Translations under genes and position numbers: made by a program
DNA from: an uncultured Prochlorococcus sp.
Lineage (GTDB): Bacteria > Cyanobacteriota > Cyanobacteriia > PCC-6307 > Cyanobiaceae
DNA: 64,000 nt
Reading direction: 5' to 3'
Assembly (NCBI GenBank): GCA_902563335.1
Contig: CACEWU010000003.1
Coordinates: forward strand, 1-64,000
Notes under the pieces: model-generated
What the model was told of the DNA's origin: nothing
The model's input: the letters and a program-made list of their open reading frames with translations, nothing else
Databases searched by the model: none
Part shown: piece by piece, positions 26,449 to 35,771 of the stretch
How positions within the stretch are numbered: the first letter of the stretch is position 1
Layout of the letters: the number at the start of each line of letters is the position of its first letter

Positions 26449-27726
26449 TTATCTTTTGGTTGCACCCTTAGGAAGTAGATCGATAATTTCTTGGGTCATT
26501 GCCTCCACTGCTCCAGGTTGACCTCTAAGACTTCTCAAATCTTCTTTTTGACCTTTGAGGCGTTCTGGAGATGAAAGCCATTCAGCAGCCTCTTGGGCAA
26601 TTTCTTCTGGAAAAATGTTTCCGATTTTCTCGGGGACAATCATTCGTCCTGCTGAGATATTTGGCCATGCCAAGAAACTATTACTTCTTAAACGCCAGTT
26701 GCTTAATAAAAAACCTATGAATCTACCTACTCCTGGAAGCCTGCTCAATATCCCTAGAAATCCATCCCAGGCTTGCATGACATGTAAATGTTGAGTGGGT
26801 ACAAGTACAATCATTGGTACTCCAAGTGCTCCTAACTCGGCTGTATTTGCACCAACTGTTGTCAGAGCTAGTTCGCATTGACTAAGAGAAATATGAGCAG
26901 GAGCTTCTTCTTGTAGATGGATTATTGTTCCAGCTTTTGTAATTAATTTTCCTAATATTTGATTTTTTTTAGGAGGGTCAATTCTTTCGATAGCAGATTG
27001 GTAGCTCTTTGCAATTGGATTTTTATGACTCATAAATTCTTGCAGCTCTTCAAGGTTTGTTGTAGGAGCAATAGGAAGTAGAAATTTATAATTAGGCAAG
27101 ATTTTGAGGAGTTGATCTGCCACTTCTAATAGGAATGGGACTCCTACTGAGAGTTTTGCTTTTTTTGACCCTGGCATTAAGGCAATCCATTTGCCTTCAG
27201 GAAGAGTATTTTCAATCTTTGCAAAGTCCGATAGATCTGCCATAAGATCTCCAACGACATTGCAACGATTTTTGAACTGATTAGGGATTCGATCTCTCAC
27301 TTTGGAAGACATTGCTGCAATGCGGTTATTCCAACGAGGCCACCTGGCTACCCATTCTGCATATGTGATATGTCGATATCCAAGTCTTACTGAAAGCAGC
27401 ACACTCCAGAACTGATCTCCACCAAGGAAAACTACTAAACCTTGCTGAGGCCAATTTCCATAGTGCTGGGGACGCATTAATAAATTCCAGAATCTTTTGG
27501 CATGTGTGATTTGGTCAAATAGTTTCCAATTATTCGCTACGGTTTTTTCTTTCCCTGTGGCATTGGGGCAAGGAACTAATACAAGACGAAGACTTATTGA
27601 TGAGCTAATTGCTCGAGGCCGCATCAAAATTTTGGAATGCAGTTTTTCTGAAATGGGTCTTACCCATGTAGCAAGCTCTCCTGGCCCATTTGATATCAGT
27701 ACCACTACACGAGAGGCTTCCTGCAT
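26449..27726 (-). CDS. Lipid-A-disaccharide synthase-related protein
   Basis: 425 residues, distantly LpxB-like GT-B glycosyltransferase conserved in cyanobacteria. ISNGPGELATWVRPI at the N-terminus and ALTTVGANTAELGALGVPMIV (about 285-305) correspond to the donor-site loop of LpxB. Cyanobacteria of this group lack lipid A with typical LpxA-D organisation nearby, so the substrate is uncertain. It is preceded on the same strand by tRNA-Leu, 38 bp from its start. Confidence 0.75.
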   Translation of the reverse strand: MQEASRVVVLISNGPGELATWVRPISEKLHSKILMRPRAISSSISLRLVLVPCPNATGKEKTVANNWKLFDQITHAKRFWNLLMRPQHYGNWPQQGLVVFLGGDQFWSVLLSVRLGYRHITYAEWVARWPRWNNRIAAMSSKVRDRIPNQFKNRCNVVGDLMADLSDFAKIENTLPEGKWIALMPGSKKAKLSVGVPFLLEVADQLLKILPNYKFLLPIAPTTNLEELQEFMSHKNPIAKSYQSAIERIDPPKKNQILGKLITKAGTIIHLQEEAPAHISLSQCELALTTVGANTAELGALGVPMIVLVPTQHLHVMQAWDGFLGILSRLPGVGRFIGFLLSNWRLRSNSFLAWPNISAGRMIVPEKIGNIFPEEIAQEAAEWLSSPERLKGQKEDLRSLRGQPGAVEAMTQEIIDLLPKGATKR

Positions 27727-27764
27727 TTCAGCTGGAGAATTTAAGTGATGTTGAAAGTAAGGAA

Positions 27765-27846
27765 TGCGGATGGCGAGACTTGAACTCGCAAGGCCGAAGC
27801 CACACGCTCCTTAGACGTGCGTGTCTACCAATTCCACCACATCCGC
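27765..27846 (-). tRNA. trnL: tRNA-Leu (anticodon AAG)
   Basis: 82-nt class II tRNA. The 7-bp acceptor stem GCGGATG/CATCCGC is perfect; D-arm GTGGAATTGGTAGACAC, anticodon stem-loop CACGT-CTAAGGA-GCGTG with U33-AAG-G37, a short variable arm GTGGCTTCGGCC and T-arm TTGCGAGTTCAAGTCTCGC follow. Class II shape with this D-loop is leucine-specific. The AAG anticodon would be edited to IAG at position 34 in order to read CUN. CCA is not encoded. My anticodon placement assumes the standard loop. Confidence 0.93.
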
Positions 27847-27967
27847 AGGGTGAGGAAATCTCTCAGATTTACGTCAATTGGATCATAACGGGCAACCTTC
27901 TTTGACTGGAGAAACAAATTTGGAGAGGACCGCTGATACGATCCGCCTCAATACTGAATATTCATTG

Positions 27968-29314
27968 ATGCCTATAGGCAAGGTTTTAATAGCCAATCGT
28001 GGTGAGATTGCCTTACGAATTCTGCGCAGTTGCAGAGAGTTGGGCATTGCAACTGTTGCGGTGTACAGCACCGTAGACCGCAATGCATTGCATGTTCAGC
28101 TCGCTGATGAGGCAGTTTGTGTTGGCGATGCTCCAAGCAATAAAAGCTATTTGAATGTGCCAAACATTCTTGCGGCAGCCACTTCTAGAGGGGTCGATGC
28201 AATTCATCCTGGATATGGATTTCTGGCCGAAAACGATCGCTTTGCAGAAATCTGTCGAGATCATGGAATTGTGTTTGTTGGTCCTTCCCCACATGCGATT
28301 CGGTCTATGGGGGATAAATCGACAGCAAAATCAACTATGCAGAAAGTTGGAGTGCCTACTGTTCCAGGGAGTGAAGGTTTGCTCTCTAGTCCAGAAGAAG
28401 CAGCTGGTTTAGCTAGAGAAATGGGTTATCCAGTCATGATCAAAGCAACCGCAGGTGGAGGAGGAAGGGGTATGCGTCTGGTTAACAGCCCAGATCAACT
28501 CGAGAATCTTTTTAAGGCTGCTCAAGGTGAAGCAGAGGCCGCTTTTGGTAACGCAGGTTTGTATATGGAGAAATTTATTGATCGCCCTAGGCACGTAGAA
28601 GTTCAGGTTTTAGCTGATAGACATGGAAATGTTGTTCATTTAGGTGAAAGAGATTGTTCTATTCAGCGTAGGCATCAGAAGTTGTTGGAAGAATCTCCTA
28701 GTCCAGCTCTAGATCCTGATTTGCGAATTCGAATGGGTGAGGCTGCTGTAGCTGCGGCAAGAAGTATTGAATATGAGGGGGCTGGAACGGTTGAGTTTTT
28801 GCTTGATCGTAATGGTGACTTTTATTTCATGGAGATGAATACTCGTATTCAGGTAGAGCATCCCGTTACAGAAATGGTGACAGGGATCGATTTAATTGCA
28901 GAGCAGTTAAGGATTGCTGGAGGGGAGCCCATAAGCGTTGTTCAAGAGGAAATCAAACTTCGAGGGCATGCAATTGAATGTCGAATAAATGCTGAAGATT
29001 CCACCCATAATTTTCGCCCGTCTCCAGGAAGAATTACTGGTTGGTTGCCTCCTGGAGGGCCAGGGGTCAGGGTGGATAGTCATGTGTATACGGGTTATGA
29101 CATCCCTCCCTTTTATGATTCTTTGATTGGGAAATTAATTGTTTGGGGTTCTGATAGAGAAGCAGCATTAAAACGAATGAAAAGAGCCTTAAATGAATGC
29201 GCAGTAACTGGTATTCCAACCACAATTGAGTTTCATTTGTATTTGCTGGATAGAGAAGAATTTCTCAGAGGAGATGTCCACACTAAATTTGTTGAACAGG
29301 AGATGCTGCCTTAG
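27968..29314 (+). CDS. accC: Biotin carboxylase subunit of acetyl-CoA carboxylase
   Basis: ATP-grasp enzyme carboxylating biotin on AccB, the first committed step of fatty-acid synthesis. I start at the ATG at 27968 ([19 protein letters not shown]), giving 448 residues, the E. coli length; the track adds 30 unrelated codons from a TTG inside the region upstream. Visible: [14 protein letters not shown] (ATP-grasp glycine loop), [18 protein letters not shown] (catalytic Glu/Arg segment) and IECRINAED. No accB partner is adjacent. Convergent with ycf19. Confidence 0.97.
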   Translation: MPIGKVLIANRGEIALRILRSCRELGIATVAVYSTVDRNALHVQLADEAVCVGDAPSNKSYLNVPNILAAATSRGVDAIHPGYGFLAENDRFAEICRDHGIVFVGPSPHAIRSMGDKSTAKSTMQKVGVPTVPGSEGLLSSPEEAAGLAREMGYPVMIKATAGGGGRGMRLVNSPDQLENLFKAAQGEAEAAFGNAGLYMEKFIDRPRHVEVQVLADRHGNVVHLGERDCSIQRRHQKLLEESPSPALDPDLRIRMGEAAVAAARSIEYEGAGTVEFLLDRNGDFYFMEMNTRIQVEHPVTEMVTGIDLIAEQLRIAGGEPISVVQEEIKLRGHAIECRINAEDSTHNFRPSPGRITGWLPPGGPGVRVDSHVYTGYDIPPFYDSLIGKLIVWGSDREAALKRMKRALNECAVTGIPTTIEFHLYLLDREEFLRGDVHTKFVEQEMLP

Positions 29315-29332
29315 CTTCTAAATTGTTTTGAC

Positions 29333-29692
29333 TTAAGAAATAGCTTGTATTTTGATAAGAATCTGAGAAAGAATACCTTGCTGGCCAACCAGGAGTTCTC
29401 TTGAAAGACTTATTAAGCCAACCCAGATAACAGGAGTTATATCTACCCCTCCTATCGGAGCAATAAATTTTCTGGAAATTATTAAGAATGGTTCAGTTGG
29501 CCAGCTCACTAATGGCCAAAAACCCTTATTGAGATTTACCTGTGGATACCAGGTGAGGATGATTCTCATAAGAAAGGCCAAAGTCAAGATTGCTAGGAGC
29601 AAGCCAAGAAAAAGGTGCAGAGTTGGCAGGATCTGAACTATCAAAGGCGTCACAAAGCTCAAAGCATCAAGGCATTCATCGTAGATAGCCAA
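29333..29692 (-). CDS. ycf19: YggT/Ycf19 family membrane protein
   Basis: 119 residues with two YggT repeats' worth of membrane helices (about 25-48 LFLGLLLAILTLAFLMRIIL and 85-105), the conserved TWYPQVNLN and TEPFLIISRKFIAPIGGVDITPVIW. YggT proteins affect thylakoid or membrane organisation and osmotic tolerance; the exact role is unsettled. Start is TTG at 29692. The accC-ycf19-psbX-ycf66 neighbourhood is typical of cyanobacteria. Confidence 0.85.
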   Translation of the reverse strand: MAIYDECLDALSFVTPLIVQILPTLHLFLGLLLAILTLAFLMRIILTWYPQVNLNKGFWPLVSWPTEPFLIISRKFIAPIGGVDITPVIWVGLISLSRELLVGQQGILSQILIKIQAIS

Positions 29693-29738
29693 TGTTTATC
29701 CTTAGGATTGTGTTGGTTTGACCCTGTAAGCAGCTGTC

Positions 29739-29909
29739 ATGGCATTTTCTTCTTTAAATCTTCTCTTCGGTGCTGGAGTTTCCAGAGAAGTCGCAAGGCT
29801 TTCCGCTGAGGCGATGGTCGGTAGTTTTATTCAAGCGGCCATTGTTGTAGTTGTGCCGGCTGCAATTATTTTGCTTTGGGTGAGCCAGAAAGACGCACTA
29901 AGCCGTTAA
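29739..29909 (+). CDS. psbX: Photosystem II protein PsbX, not in the ORF track
   Basis: 56 residues; ATG at 29739, TAA ending at 29909. N-terminal MAFSSLNLLFGAGVSREVAR precedes a single thylakoid helix GSFIQAAIVVVVPAAIILLW and the characteristic end VSQKDALSR. PsbX sits at the edge of photosystem II near cytochrome b559 and influences quinone exchange. Position just upstream of ycf66 supports the call. Confidence 0.9.
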   Translation: MAFSSLNLLFGAGVSREVARLSAEAMVGSFIQAAIVVVVPAAIILLWVSQKDALSR

Positions 29910-29997
29910 AAGCTAGTAATCCCTCGCGCACTTCGTAGACTGACATCAATGAGGCTGTTTTCAGTCTCTTGTCAGGTCTGTTTCAGGGGGCAAAACT

Positions 29998-30957
29998 TTG
30001 GTCAATGCCAGTCTTAATTGGGCCAGCATTGTGGGCATTGTCCTGGCCGTATGTGGTGCAGGGCTTTATTTCATGCGGTCTTTTAAACCAGCACTTGCCC
30101 GCGATTACGACGTGTTTTTTGCTGCCATAGGTTTGCTATGTGGTGGGATTCTCTTTTTTCAAGGATGGCGTTTGGACCCGATTTTGCAGTTTGGGCAGTT
30201 TTTGCTTGCAGGAACAACTGTTTTTTTCGCTTACGAAAGTGTGCGTTTACGGGGTATTGCGACAGATCAGGCTCGTCGCTCTTCGTATTTCGATGAAGAA
30301 GAACCCCCTGCTCGCATGCCTAGCGGAGGATTAAGAGGTGGATGGGACGATTCTTTTGATCAGTTTGAAGAGGCTCCTCGTATGAGGAGAAAATTCGCTG
30401 GAGGGGACAATGCAGTTGATGAAATGCAAGAAGGAGATTTATATCGGCCGAGGCGGACATCAAGGGCAGCAATCCCAGAGCAAGCTGCAAGTCGGCGTGT
30501 TCGCAATTCGATAGATGCGGCACCTCCGGCCGCCAGTGCAGAGCAGGCTAGGCGAATGGCTAGATTTGGAAGACAAGAAGAAGATGCCGGGCTGCAAACT
30601 GAATTTGGCGCACGACGTAGCCTTCGACGTGATCAACGAAGGGGGACACGCCCTGAAGCAAATCAACAACAAAGCTCAAGTCCGAGAAGGAGTCCCGATA
30701 GAGATTCGAGACCGTCAAATTCAAGTAGATATTCTTCTTCGAGTAGAACTGGCATCCCGAAGGGGTCTCCTATGGGCGATAGGAAACCTGAGGATGCAGC
30801 TTTTTCGCCATCACAATCTTCTAGGTCAATTCGTTCAAAAGGTTTAAATATGCGTTCTTCTGACCAAGGCTCTGGAAGGGCTTCTGGCTCTTTTCAAAAG
30901 CCTTCTTCTAGGCCAAGCGCAAGGCCCCGTGACAACAGATCACGTTTTGATGACTGA
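29998..30957 (+). CDS. ycf66: Ycf66 family protein with long disordered tail
   Basis: 319 residues. The first 90 are the Ycf66 domain with three membrane helices (NWASIVGIVLAVCGAGLYF, VFFAAIGLLCGGILFF, FGQFLLAGTTVFFAYESV); the remainder is Ser/Arg-rich, acidic then basic, and without predicted structure (many RRS, SSR, PSR runs). The tail is far longer than the plastid Ycf66 proteins. GTG/TTG start at 29998. Function unknown; conserved in oxygenic phototrophs. Confidence 0.85.
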   Translation: MVNASLNWASIVGIVLAVCGAGLYFMRSFKPALARDYDVFFAAIGLLCGGILFFQGWRLDPILQFGQFLLAGTTVFFAYESVRLRGIATDQARRSSYFDEEEPPARMPSGGLRGGWDDSFDQFEEAPRMRRKFAGGDNAVDEMQEGDLYRPRRTSRAAIPEQAASRRVRNSIDAAPPAASAEQARRMARFGRQEEDAGLQTEFGARRSLRRDQRRGTRPEANQQQSSSPRRSPDRDSRPSNSSRYSSSSRTGIPKGSPMGDRKPEDAAFSPSQSSRSIRSKGLNMRSSDQGSGRASGSFQKPSSRPSARPRDNRSRFDD

Positions 30958-30974
30958 AATATAGTCAAAATAAT

Positions 30975-31484
30975 TTGAAGTATCTTCTGTTGTTGTTGGG
31001 ATGTTTTGGCCTTTGTAGTTGTGCGAGAGAAGTCCAAAGAATTCCCAAAGGGTTTTTAAGTTTGAACCAGAGAGACCCAGCTTTGAGCGGTAATGGAAAG
31101 AAGTTGGCTTTGATAGTTGACCAAAATGGAAGACCTACTGTTCAGTTGAAGGATCTTAGGAATGGCAATATCGTTCCATTGAGATATCTTTCAAGACACC
31201 AGCCTCATACTTCTCCATCTTTGAGTTGGAGTGCGCGTTATGTGGCTGCAATAACTCAAAGAGGCAATAAACGTCTTGGCGTTATTGAAGATCGTTTGAC
31301 AGGTACTGTTCATAAGTTGCTAATACCTGGTAACAGGATTCCTATTCGACTTAGTTTGGCCCCTGATGGACGTCAATTGGCCATTCAAGTAGCCGATAAG
31401 GGTAAGTGGAGAGTTGAGATATTTGATTTGAGTCGAAAAATTGACCCTGATCTGCCAGTTGGTATTAGAGGTGCAGGCTCTTGA
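30975..31484 (+). CDS. TolB-like beta-propeller lipoprotein (first copy)
   Basis: 169 residues with a lipobox-like signal MKYLLLLLGCFGLCSCAREV (Cys about 16) and a TolB/WD40-like repeat core: DPALSGNGKKLALIVDQ, TSPSLSWSARYVAAITQ, RLSLAPDGRQLAIQV. Such truncated propellers bind partners in the envelope. TTG start at 30975. Its stop overlaps the next gene's TTGA, and the product is about 40 percent alike by eye to the following one, so this is a tandem duplication. Confidence 0.7.
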   Translation: MKYLLLLLGCFGLCSCAREVQRIPKGFLSLNQRDPALSGNGKKLALIVDQNGRPTVQLKDLRNGNIVPLRYLSRHQPHTSPSLSWSARYVAAITQRGNKRLGVIEDRLTGTVHKLLIPGNRIPIRLSLAPDGRQLAIQVADKGKWRVEIFDLSRKIDPDLPVGIRGAGS

Positions 31485-31498
31485 GAAAAGATAGAACT

Positions 31499-32005
31499 AT
31501 GAAAATCAGTTTCTTCAGAAAAATACCTATTGGGTTGTCATCAGTGCTTTGTTTGCTTTTGCTAAATGCTTGTGGAAGCTTAGTAATGAGACCTATTTAT
31601 AATCTTAATGGGATTATCTTTAAATCATCTACTAGTTATCGTGAACCCAACCTTGGAACTGAATGGTTAGCAACATTGGTTAGTAAAAATGGCAAGGAAA
31701 AGATCGAATTGATTGATCTCAGAAGTCGTAGAGTTGTTTCTTTACCGGGAATTAATAGTTCTGACTCACAGCCTATAAGTGTTAGTGTAAGTGCGAATGG
31801 TGAGAAATTAGCGTTCATTAGACAGAGAGCTGGCCAAACTGAAGTGTTGATTTATCGTAGAAAGTTAGGCACTCTCCAACGCCTAGAAATTACTCCTAAA
31901 GGTGTACCCCGTCGAGTTACTCTTGATGCTTCAGGAAGGGTATTAGCTGTTCAAGTAAGTCGAGGTGGAAATTGGCAGGTTGATGTAATTAGACTATCTA
32001 GTTGA
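31499..32005 (+). CDS. TolB-like beta-propeller lipoprotein (second copy)
   Basis: Start at the ATG at 31499 (168 residues), six codons into the track ORF. Lipobox-type leader SVLCLLLLNACGSL (Cys around 25), then repeats SVSVSANGEKLAFIRQ and VTLDASGRVLAVQVSRGGNWQVDV that align with the first copy. Predicted outer/inner membrane lipoprotein of unknown partner. Cotranscribed with the upstream copy. Confidence 0.7.
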   Translation: MKISFFRKIPIGLSSVLCLLLLNACGSLVMRPIYNLNGIIFKSSTSYREPNLGTEWLATLVSKNGKEKIELIDLRSRRVVSLPGINSSDSQPISVSVSANGEKLAFIRQRAGQTEVLIYRRKLGTLQRLEITPKGVPRRVTLDASGRVLAVQVSRGGNWQVDVIRLSS

Positions 32006-32018
32006 ATACTGTTGAAGT

Positions 32019-32249
32019 CTATGGAAATATCCCTGACCACTGCAGGAATGAACCTCTGGTAGTAGCTTCAACTATTAAAATCGCTATAAATCCAAGCATC
32101 GCAAAACGACCATTAATGCGCTCTGCATAGGCGCTCCATCCAAATGTTGGAAAGTCGTTAGTCGTTGCGCTGTTTTGCTTAGGGATCTTTTCAGCTAAGT
32201 CGGCTGAATTATCTTCTTGGTTAGGTAGCGCAGGTTTTGTTGAACTCAT
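32019..32249 (-). CDS. hli: High-light-inducible protein
   Basis: 76-residue one-helix LHC-like protein that binds chlorophyll and carotenoid and dissipates energy or helps PSII repair. The chlorophyll-binding motif AERINGRFAMLGFIAILIVE (about 43-62) is intact; the N-terminus is polar and the end is WSGIFP. It converges with the TolB-like pair (13 bp) and follows the ABC transporter with 9 bp on the same strand. Confidence 0.93.
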   Translation of the reverse strand: MSSTKPALPNQEDNSADLAEKIPKQNSATTNDFPTFGWSAYAERINGRFAMLGFIAILIVEATTRGSFLQWSGIFP

Positions 32250-32258
32250 TGACTCAGT

Positions 32259-34247
32259 TCATGAACGTTCGAAGTCATAGCTTGCTGTTGGGAGCAAACG
32301 CCAATTACCTTCCCCACTGAGTTCCAGTACAGATGAATGGAATTCTATAAGAGTTGGCCTATGACCAACACTAATAACAGCGAGATCACGTTTTGTGAGG
32401 AGCTCATATAAATGTTTTTCGGTTTTTACATCCAAAGCACTCGTGGCTTCATCAAGTACAGCAAATCTAGGGGCATTTAAAAGAAGTCGACCAAATGCTA
32501 GTCGTTGCTGCTCTCCGAGAGAAAGTATCCTGGGCCAGTCTTGTTTTACATCTAAATCTGGATAACGATCAATTAATGAATTGAGGTTGACTTCTTGTAG
32601 TACTGATTTGAGTTGATCATCACTAAACTTTTCTTCTTCAGCAGGATAACAGAGTTGTTCTCTCAGTGATCCCAATAACATATAAGGCTTTTGAGGGATA
32701 AATAGTAAATCTCCTGCTTCTGGACTTTCAATAGTTCCACTTAATGGCTTCCATAGGCCACTTATCATTCGAAGTAATGATGTCTTTCCACACCCCGAAG
32801 CGCCTACTACAAGAAGCTTGTCTGTGTTTTGAATGCTTATATTTAGATCTTCAATTATAACTTTATTACTGCCAGGCGGGTATAAACTTGCATTTTGAAT
32901 AATAATTGAATCTGTTGTTTTAGGGATAATATTTGATGGAAGTATTTCTTGTCTGCTGACTTGTTCTACTTTTGATTGGAAGCTTTCTAGACGACTAATT
33001 CCTGCTGTGAATTTTGCTAATTCTTCTATTTGGTTGACAATAAAGAATAAGGATCCTTCTACCATTCCAAAGGCAAAACTAGCCTGAATGAATCGACCAT
33101 AATCAATTTCTCCTAGAAAGTATGGAATAGCCATTATTAGATATGGAAAGAAGTTTCCTGCATAGTTAATTGAACGCCGCATTACATCAATAATGACTCT
33201 CCAAATGATTAGAAGATTGAAATTTCTGACAACTTCATCAAGCCTTCTTTGGGTCTCTGCTTTTTCAGGCCCTTCTCCTGAATAGAACGCAATTGATTCT
33301 GCATTATCTCTAATATGTACTAGCCCATAACGAAAGTCTGCTTCAAAGCGCAATTGATCAAAATCAATCCTTACTAAATTTTTCCCTGCTATTAAAAGTA
33401 CAGTTGTCGCAAAGGCGGCATATCCAAAAAGTGACCATGTCAAGGTGGTACTTATCGTCCATAAAATAATAATATTCAAAGAGAATGTTAGTAGAGCGTC
33501 AAATATTCCTAGTGTAAACTGTAAACTTTGACTAGTAAAAGCCCTTGTATCATCTGTAATTCTTTGATCAGGATTGTCTACATCTGTTGCTTCTTCATCG
33601 TTTGGATTGAGCACATAATAAGCTTTATTATTCATATAATCTGTTATTAGGCTATTAGAAAGCCATTCTCGCCAAATGAGGCCTAGCTTATAAGTGAAGA
33701 ATATCTGCAAAACACGAATTGGTAGAGCAACTACAAAACAGCATGCGTAAATACCAAGGATTCTATAAAAGCCTGATTCCTGTTTTTCTACAAGAGCATT
33801 AGTTAGGTCTCTTGCAATAAAACCTATGCCAGCATTTATTCCATTCACTGCAAGCAGCATTAATACTATTACGCCAAGAAATAGCCAGTGAATCCATCTT
33901 CTGTTTCTTAGCTGTTGGCGTAGGCTAAAGAAGCTAGAAGACCCAATAATAAAGAGTCCTGAAAATAACCAACCCCACCAAGAGCTCCATATCGTTTTAA
34001 TTGTCCCAACGACACCACCAAAGTATTTTTGTGTAAGAGTTGGTTGTAATTTTTGTAGCAGTTCAATTATTCCTGTCAGGCCTATGAGTACTATTCCACC
34101 TACGCAAAAAAGTAGACAAATTAGCAGCCATATAAATTGCCATCCTTTAACCTGATCTAGTGGAAGGAAGAAAGGTTGTGCTAATCGTCGAAGTCTACCT
34201 AGTTGATTGCTTATGCCTCTTTGAGCTTCATTGATTGTACTTGTCAT
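32259..34247 (-). CDS. SbmA/BacA-type ABC transporter with ATPase domain
   Basis: 662 residues: six membrane helices (about 30-330, including the conserved WREWLSNSLITDYMNNKAYY, typical of ABC_membrane_2/SbmA-BacA), then a C-terminal nucleotide-binding domain with Walker A VGASGCGKTSLLR (about 485), signature LSLGEQQRLAFGRLLL and Walker B FAVLDEATSALD. Relatives import peptides, bleomycin or cobalamin; no substrate can be assigned here. A link to B12 is conceivable given the riboswitch elsewhere but not shown. ATG at 34247. Confidence 0.88.
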   Translation of the reverse strand: MTSTINEAQRGISNQLGRLRRLAQPFFLPLDQVKGWQFIWLLICLLFCVGGIVLIGLTGIIELLQKLQPTLTQKYFGGVVGTIKTIWSSWWGWLFSGLFIIGSSSFFSLRQQLRNRRWIHWLFLGVIVLMLLAVNGINAGIGFIARDLTNALVEKQESGFYRILGIYACCFVVALPIRVLQIFFTYKLGLIWREWLSNSLITDYMNNKAYYVLNPNDEEATDVDNPDQRITDDTRAFTSQSLQFTLGIFDALLTFSLNIIILWTISTTLTWSLFGYAAFATTVLLIAGKNLVRIDFDQLRFEADFRYGLVHIRDNAESIAFYSGEGPEKAETQRRLDEVVRNFNLLIIWRVIIDVMRRSINYAGNFFPYLIMAIPYFLGEIDYGRFIQASFAFGMVEGSLFFIVNQIEELAKFTAGISRLESFQSKVEQVSRQEILPSNIIPKTTDSIIIQNASLYPPGSNKVIIEDLNISIQNTDKLLVVGASGCGKTSLLRMISGLWKPLSGTIESPEAGDLLFIPQKPYMLLGSLREQLCYPAEEEKFSDDQLKSVLQEVNLNSLIDRYPDLDVKQDWPRILSLGEQQRLAFGRLLLNAPRFAVLDEATSALDVKTEKHLYELLTKRDLAVISVGHRPTLIEFHSSVLELSGEGNWRLLPTASYDFERS

Positions 34248-34283
34248 AATATTAGAATAAGCATTATTTGATTAAAAGCGTGT

Positions 34284-34421
34284 TCATAAGTTGCAGCATC
34301 CTAAAAGTCTTGTCAGTTTTCTTGAATAGGAATTAATAATTCCATATGGGTCATCCATTATATCTTCTCGGGAAAGGTTTTGTTCTTTTGAAGATTGTTT
34401 GTCAATAGCTTTTTTTAGCAT
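34284..34421 (-). CDS. Small hypothetical protein (45 aa), not in the ORF track
   Basis: ATG at 34419-34421, TGA at 34284. MLKKAIDKQSSKEQNLSRED continues as IMDDPYGIINSYSRKLTRLL and ends GCCNL, a mixture of charged and aromatic residues that looks coding; an upstream open stretch in the same frame (ALISESLGLTYAY) lacks an ATG, so the start could be earlier with a rare codon. Two adjacent Cys at the end. No family recognised. The remaining 240 bp up to 34667 show no gene. Confidence 0.45.
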   Translation of the reverse strand: MLKKAIDKQSSKEQNLSREDIMDDPYGIINSYSRKLTRLLGCCNL

Positions 34422-34667
34422 ATATGCATATGTTAACCCAAGGCTTTCCGAGATGAGAGCTATTGAAGAATTGGAAAAGAAACAAATTGACTCATATTAA
34501 ATTTAAGGATTAATCATAGCTATTGCTAAAAGGAAAATGATGAATGGCTTATTTATTCAACTTTAAGGGAGCAGCTTCTTGATCTAATTAGAGATTTTAC
34601 GGCGTAATGCTACAGGCAATATTGAGCTAATAGATTTTATTGATTAAGTTGCCTTAATTTAAGATCC

Positions 34668-34961
34668 TTATTTTTTGCAAGTAATAACATTATTTATTGC
34701 ATTTAGCATGGCTTCTTTTTCTAAGGCAGGAACAGGCAAGCATAAAACCTCATCAACCAGGTCAATTCGCCAAAGCCGTTTACTTTTTGGATCCTTTGGG
34801 TTTTCCTTTTTGTAGTGAAGCCCTTCGGTAAATAAATCAAATTGCTTGATTAGCTCATTTTTAGAAATCCCTAAGTATTCTAGGAGTTCAGCAGTAGAGA
34901 ACCAGGGAGTTGGTTCACTGGTCAGCCATTGGTCTGGAGATTGTTCATGACGACACTCCAT
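34668..34961 (-). CDS. Small hypothetical protein, winged-helix-like
   Basis: 97 residues. PWFSTAELLEYLGISKNELI (about 20-40) reads like a MerR/excisionase-style DNA-binding helix-turn-helix with a following wing region GLHYKKENPKDPKSKRLWRI. It could be a small DNA-binding protein; this is motif-based only. ATG at 34961; spacers of several hundred bp lie on both sides. Confidence 0.55.
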   Translation of the reverse strand: MECRHEQSPDQWLTSEPTPWFSTAELLEYLGISKNELIKQFDLFTEGLHYKKENPKDPKSKRLWRIDLVDEVLCLPVPALEKEAMLNAINNVITCKK

Positions 34962-35107
34962 GAGCTGTTTTGATGACTTGCGTCAAGGATCCCACTTTCA
35001 ATCGAGGAGGCAAGACCTAACTATGAAATACATCTGTTTTCTTTGTAAAAATTATGTTCAAATTTGCTTCGAAAATTTTTTATAAAGGGTAAGTGATTTT
35101 TGAGATT

Positions 35108-35449
35108 TCAACCAGGTGGCCAAGTAAGGGCTCGACCACCAATAATATGCAAGTGAAGGTGGAATACAACTTGTCCTGATCCTTCTCCAGTATTGATAAC
35201 TGTCCGCCAATCTCGTAGCCCTTGCTGTTTAGCAACTTTTGAAGATACTAGAAGTAAATGCCCTAATAATTCCTGATCTTCTTTTTGGGCTTCTCGCATG
35301 CTGCTTAGTTCTTTTCGAGGAATAACAAGAATGTGAACAGGTGCTTGAGGATTGATATCCTTAAAAGCTAGACAGATTTCGTCACTATAAACTTCATCAC
35401 ACGGGATTTCACCGCTTAAGATTTGGCTAAAAATAGTTTTGCTCGACAT
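35108..35449 (-). CDS. hinT: HIT family hydrolase (Hint type)
   Basis: 113-residue histidine-triad nucleotide hydrolase acting on AMP-linked substrates such as purine phosphoramidates. Catalytic motif FHLHLHIIGG (about 95-104, HxHxHx) and N-terminal IFSQILSGEIPCDEVYSD are present. Monocistronic, ATG at 35449. The upstream 180 bp contain no gene that I support. Confidence 0.92.
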   Translation of the reverse strand: MSSKTIFSQILSGEIPCDEVYSDEICLAFKDINPQAPVHILVIPRKELSSMREAQKEDQELLGHLLLVSSKVAKQQGLRDWRTVINTGEGSGQVVFHLHLHIIGGRALTWPPG

Positions 35450-35630
35450 TTTTTACTGGTTAGGGGCGGGAGATGAGTTGGTTTAAGAAGTGATTTTAAT
35501 CTTATTCACTATTTTCGAGGTAATACATTGTTTTTGTGTTCATAGCTATTTGGATCAACGATCACTATTAGGAAGCCCTTGATAGGTAAAATTTTTTCTT
35601 TTAGGGCTTCCTAATGGAAACCATCTTTTT

Positions 35631-35771
35631 TTAATGTGACCTTTTAGGCTTGTCTTTATATGGTTGCGGTCCAATTGGAGGAGGCATTTGTCTATGCAAA
35701 GTTGGGCTACCAAGAGTAAATTCAAGAGCTTCGGCTAACCAAAACCTTAGACCTTGAAGGTTTTTTGCCAT
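35631..35771 (-). CDS. Small proline-rich C-terminal protein (46 aa), not in the ORF track
   Basis: ATG at 35771, TAA at 35631. MAKNLQGLRFWLAEALEFTL is a short amphipathic helix; the rest GSPTLHRQMPPPIGPQPYKD is proline-rich and ends KPKRSH. Looks like a real small cyanobacterial protein. The start region carries no strong ribosome site. No family recognised. Confidence 0.5.
   Translation of the reverse strand: MAKNLQGLRFWLAEALEFTLGSPTLHRQMPPPIGPQPYKDKPKRSH

Noticed and set aside
27878-27967. Upstream extension of accC
   Set aside because: The family N-terminus is [13 protein letters not shown] at 27968; the extra codons begin in the tRNA-Leu flank.
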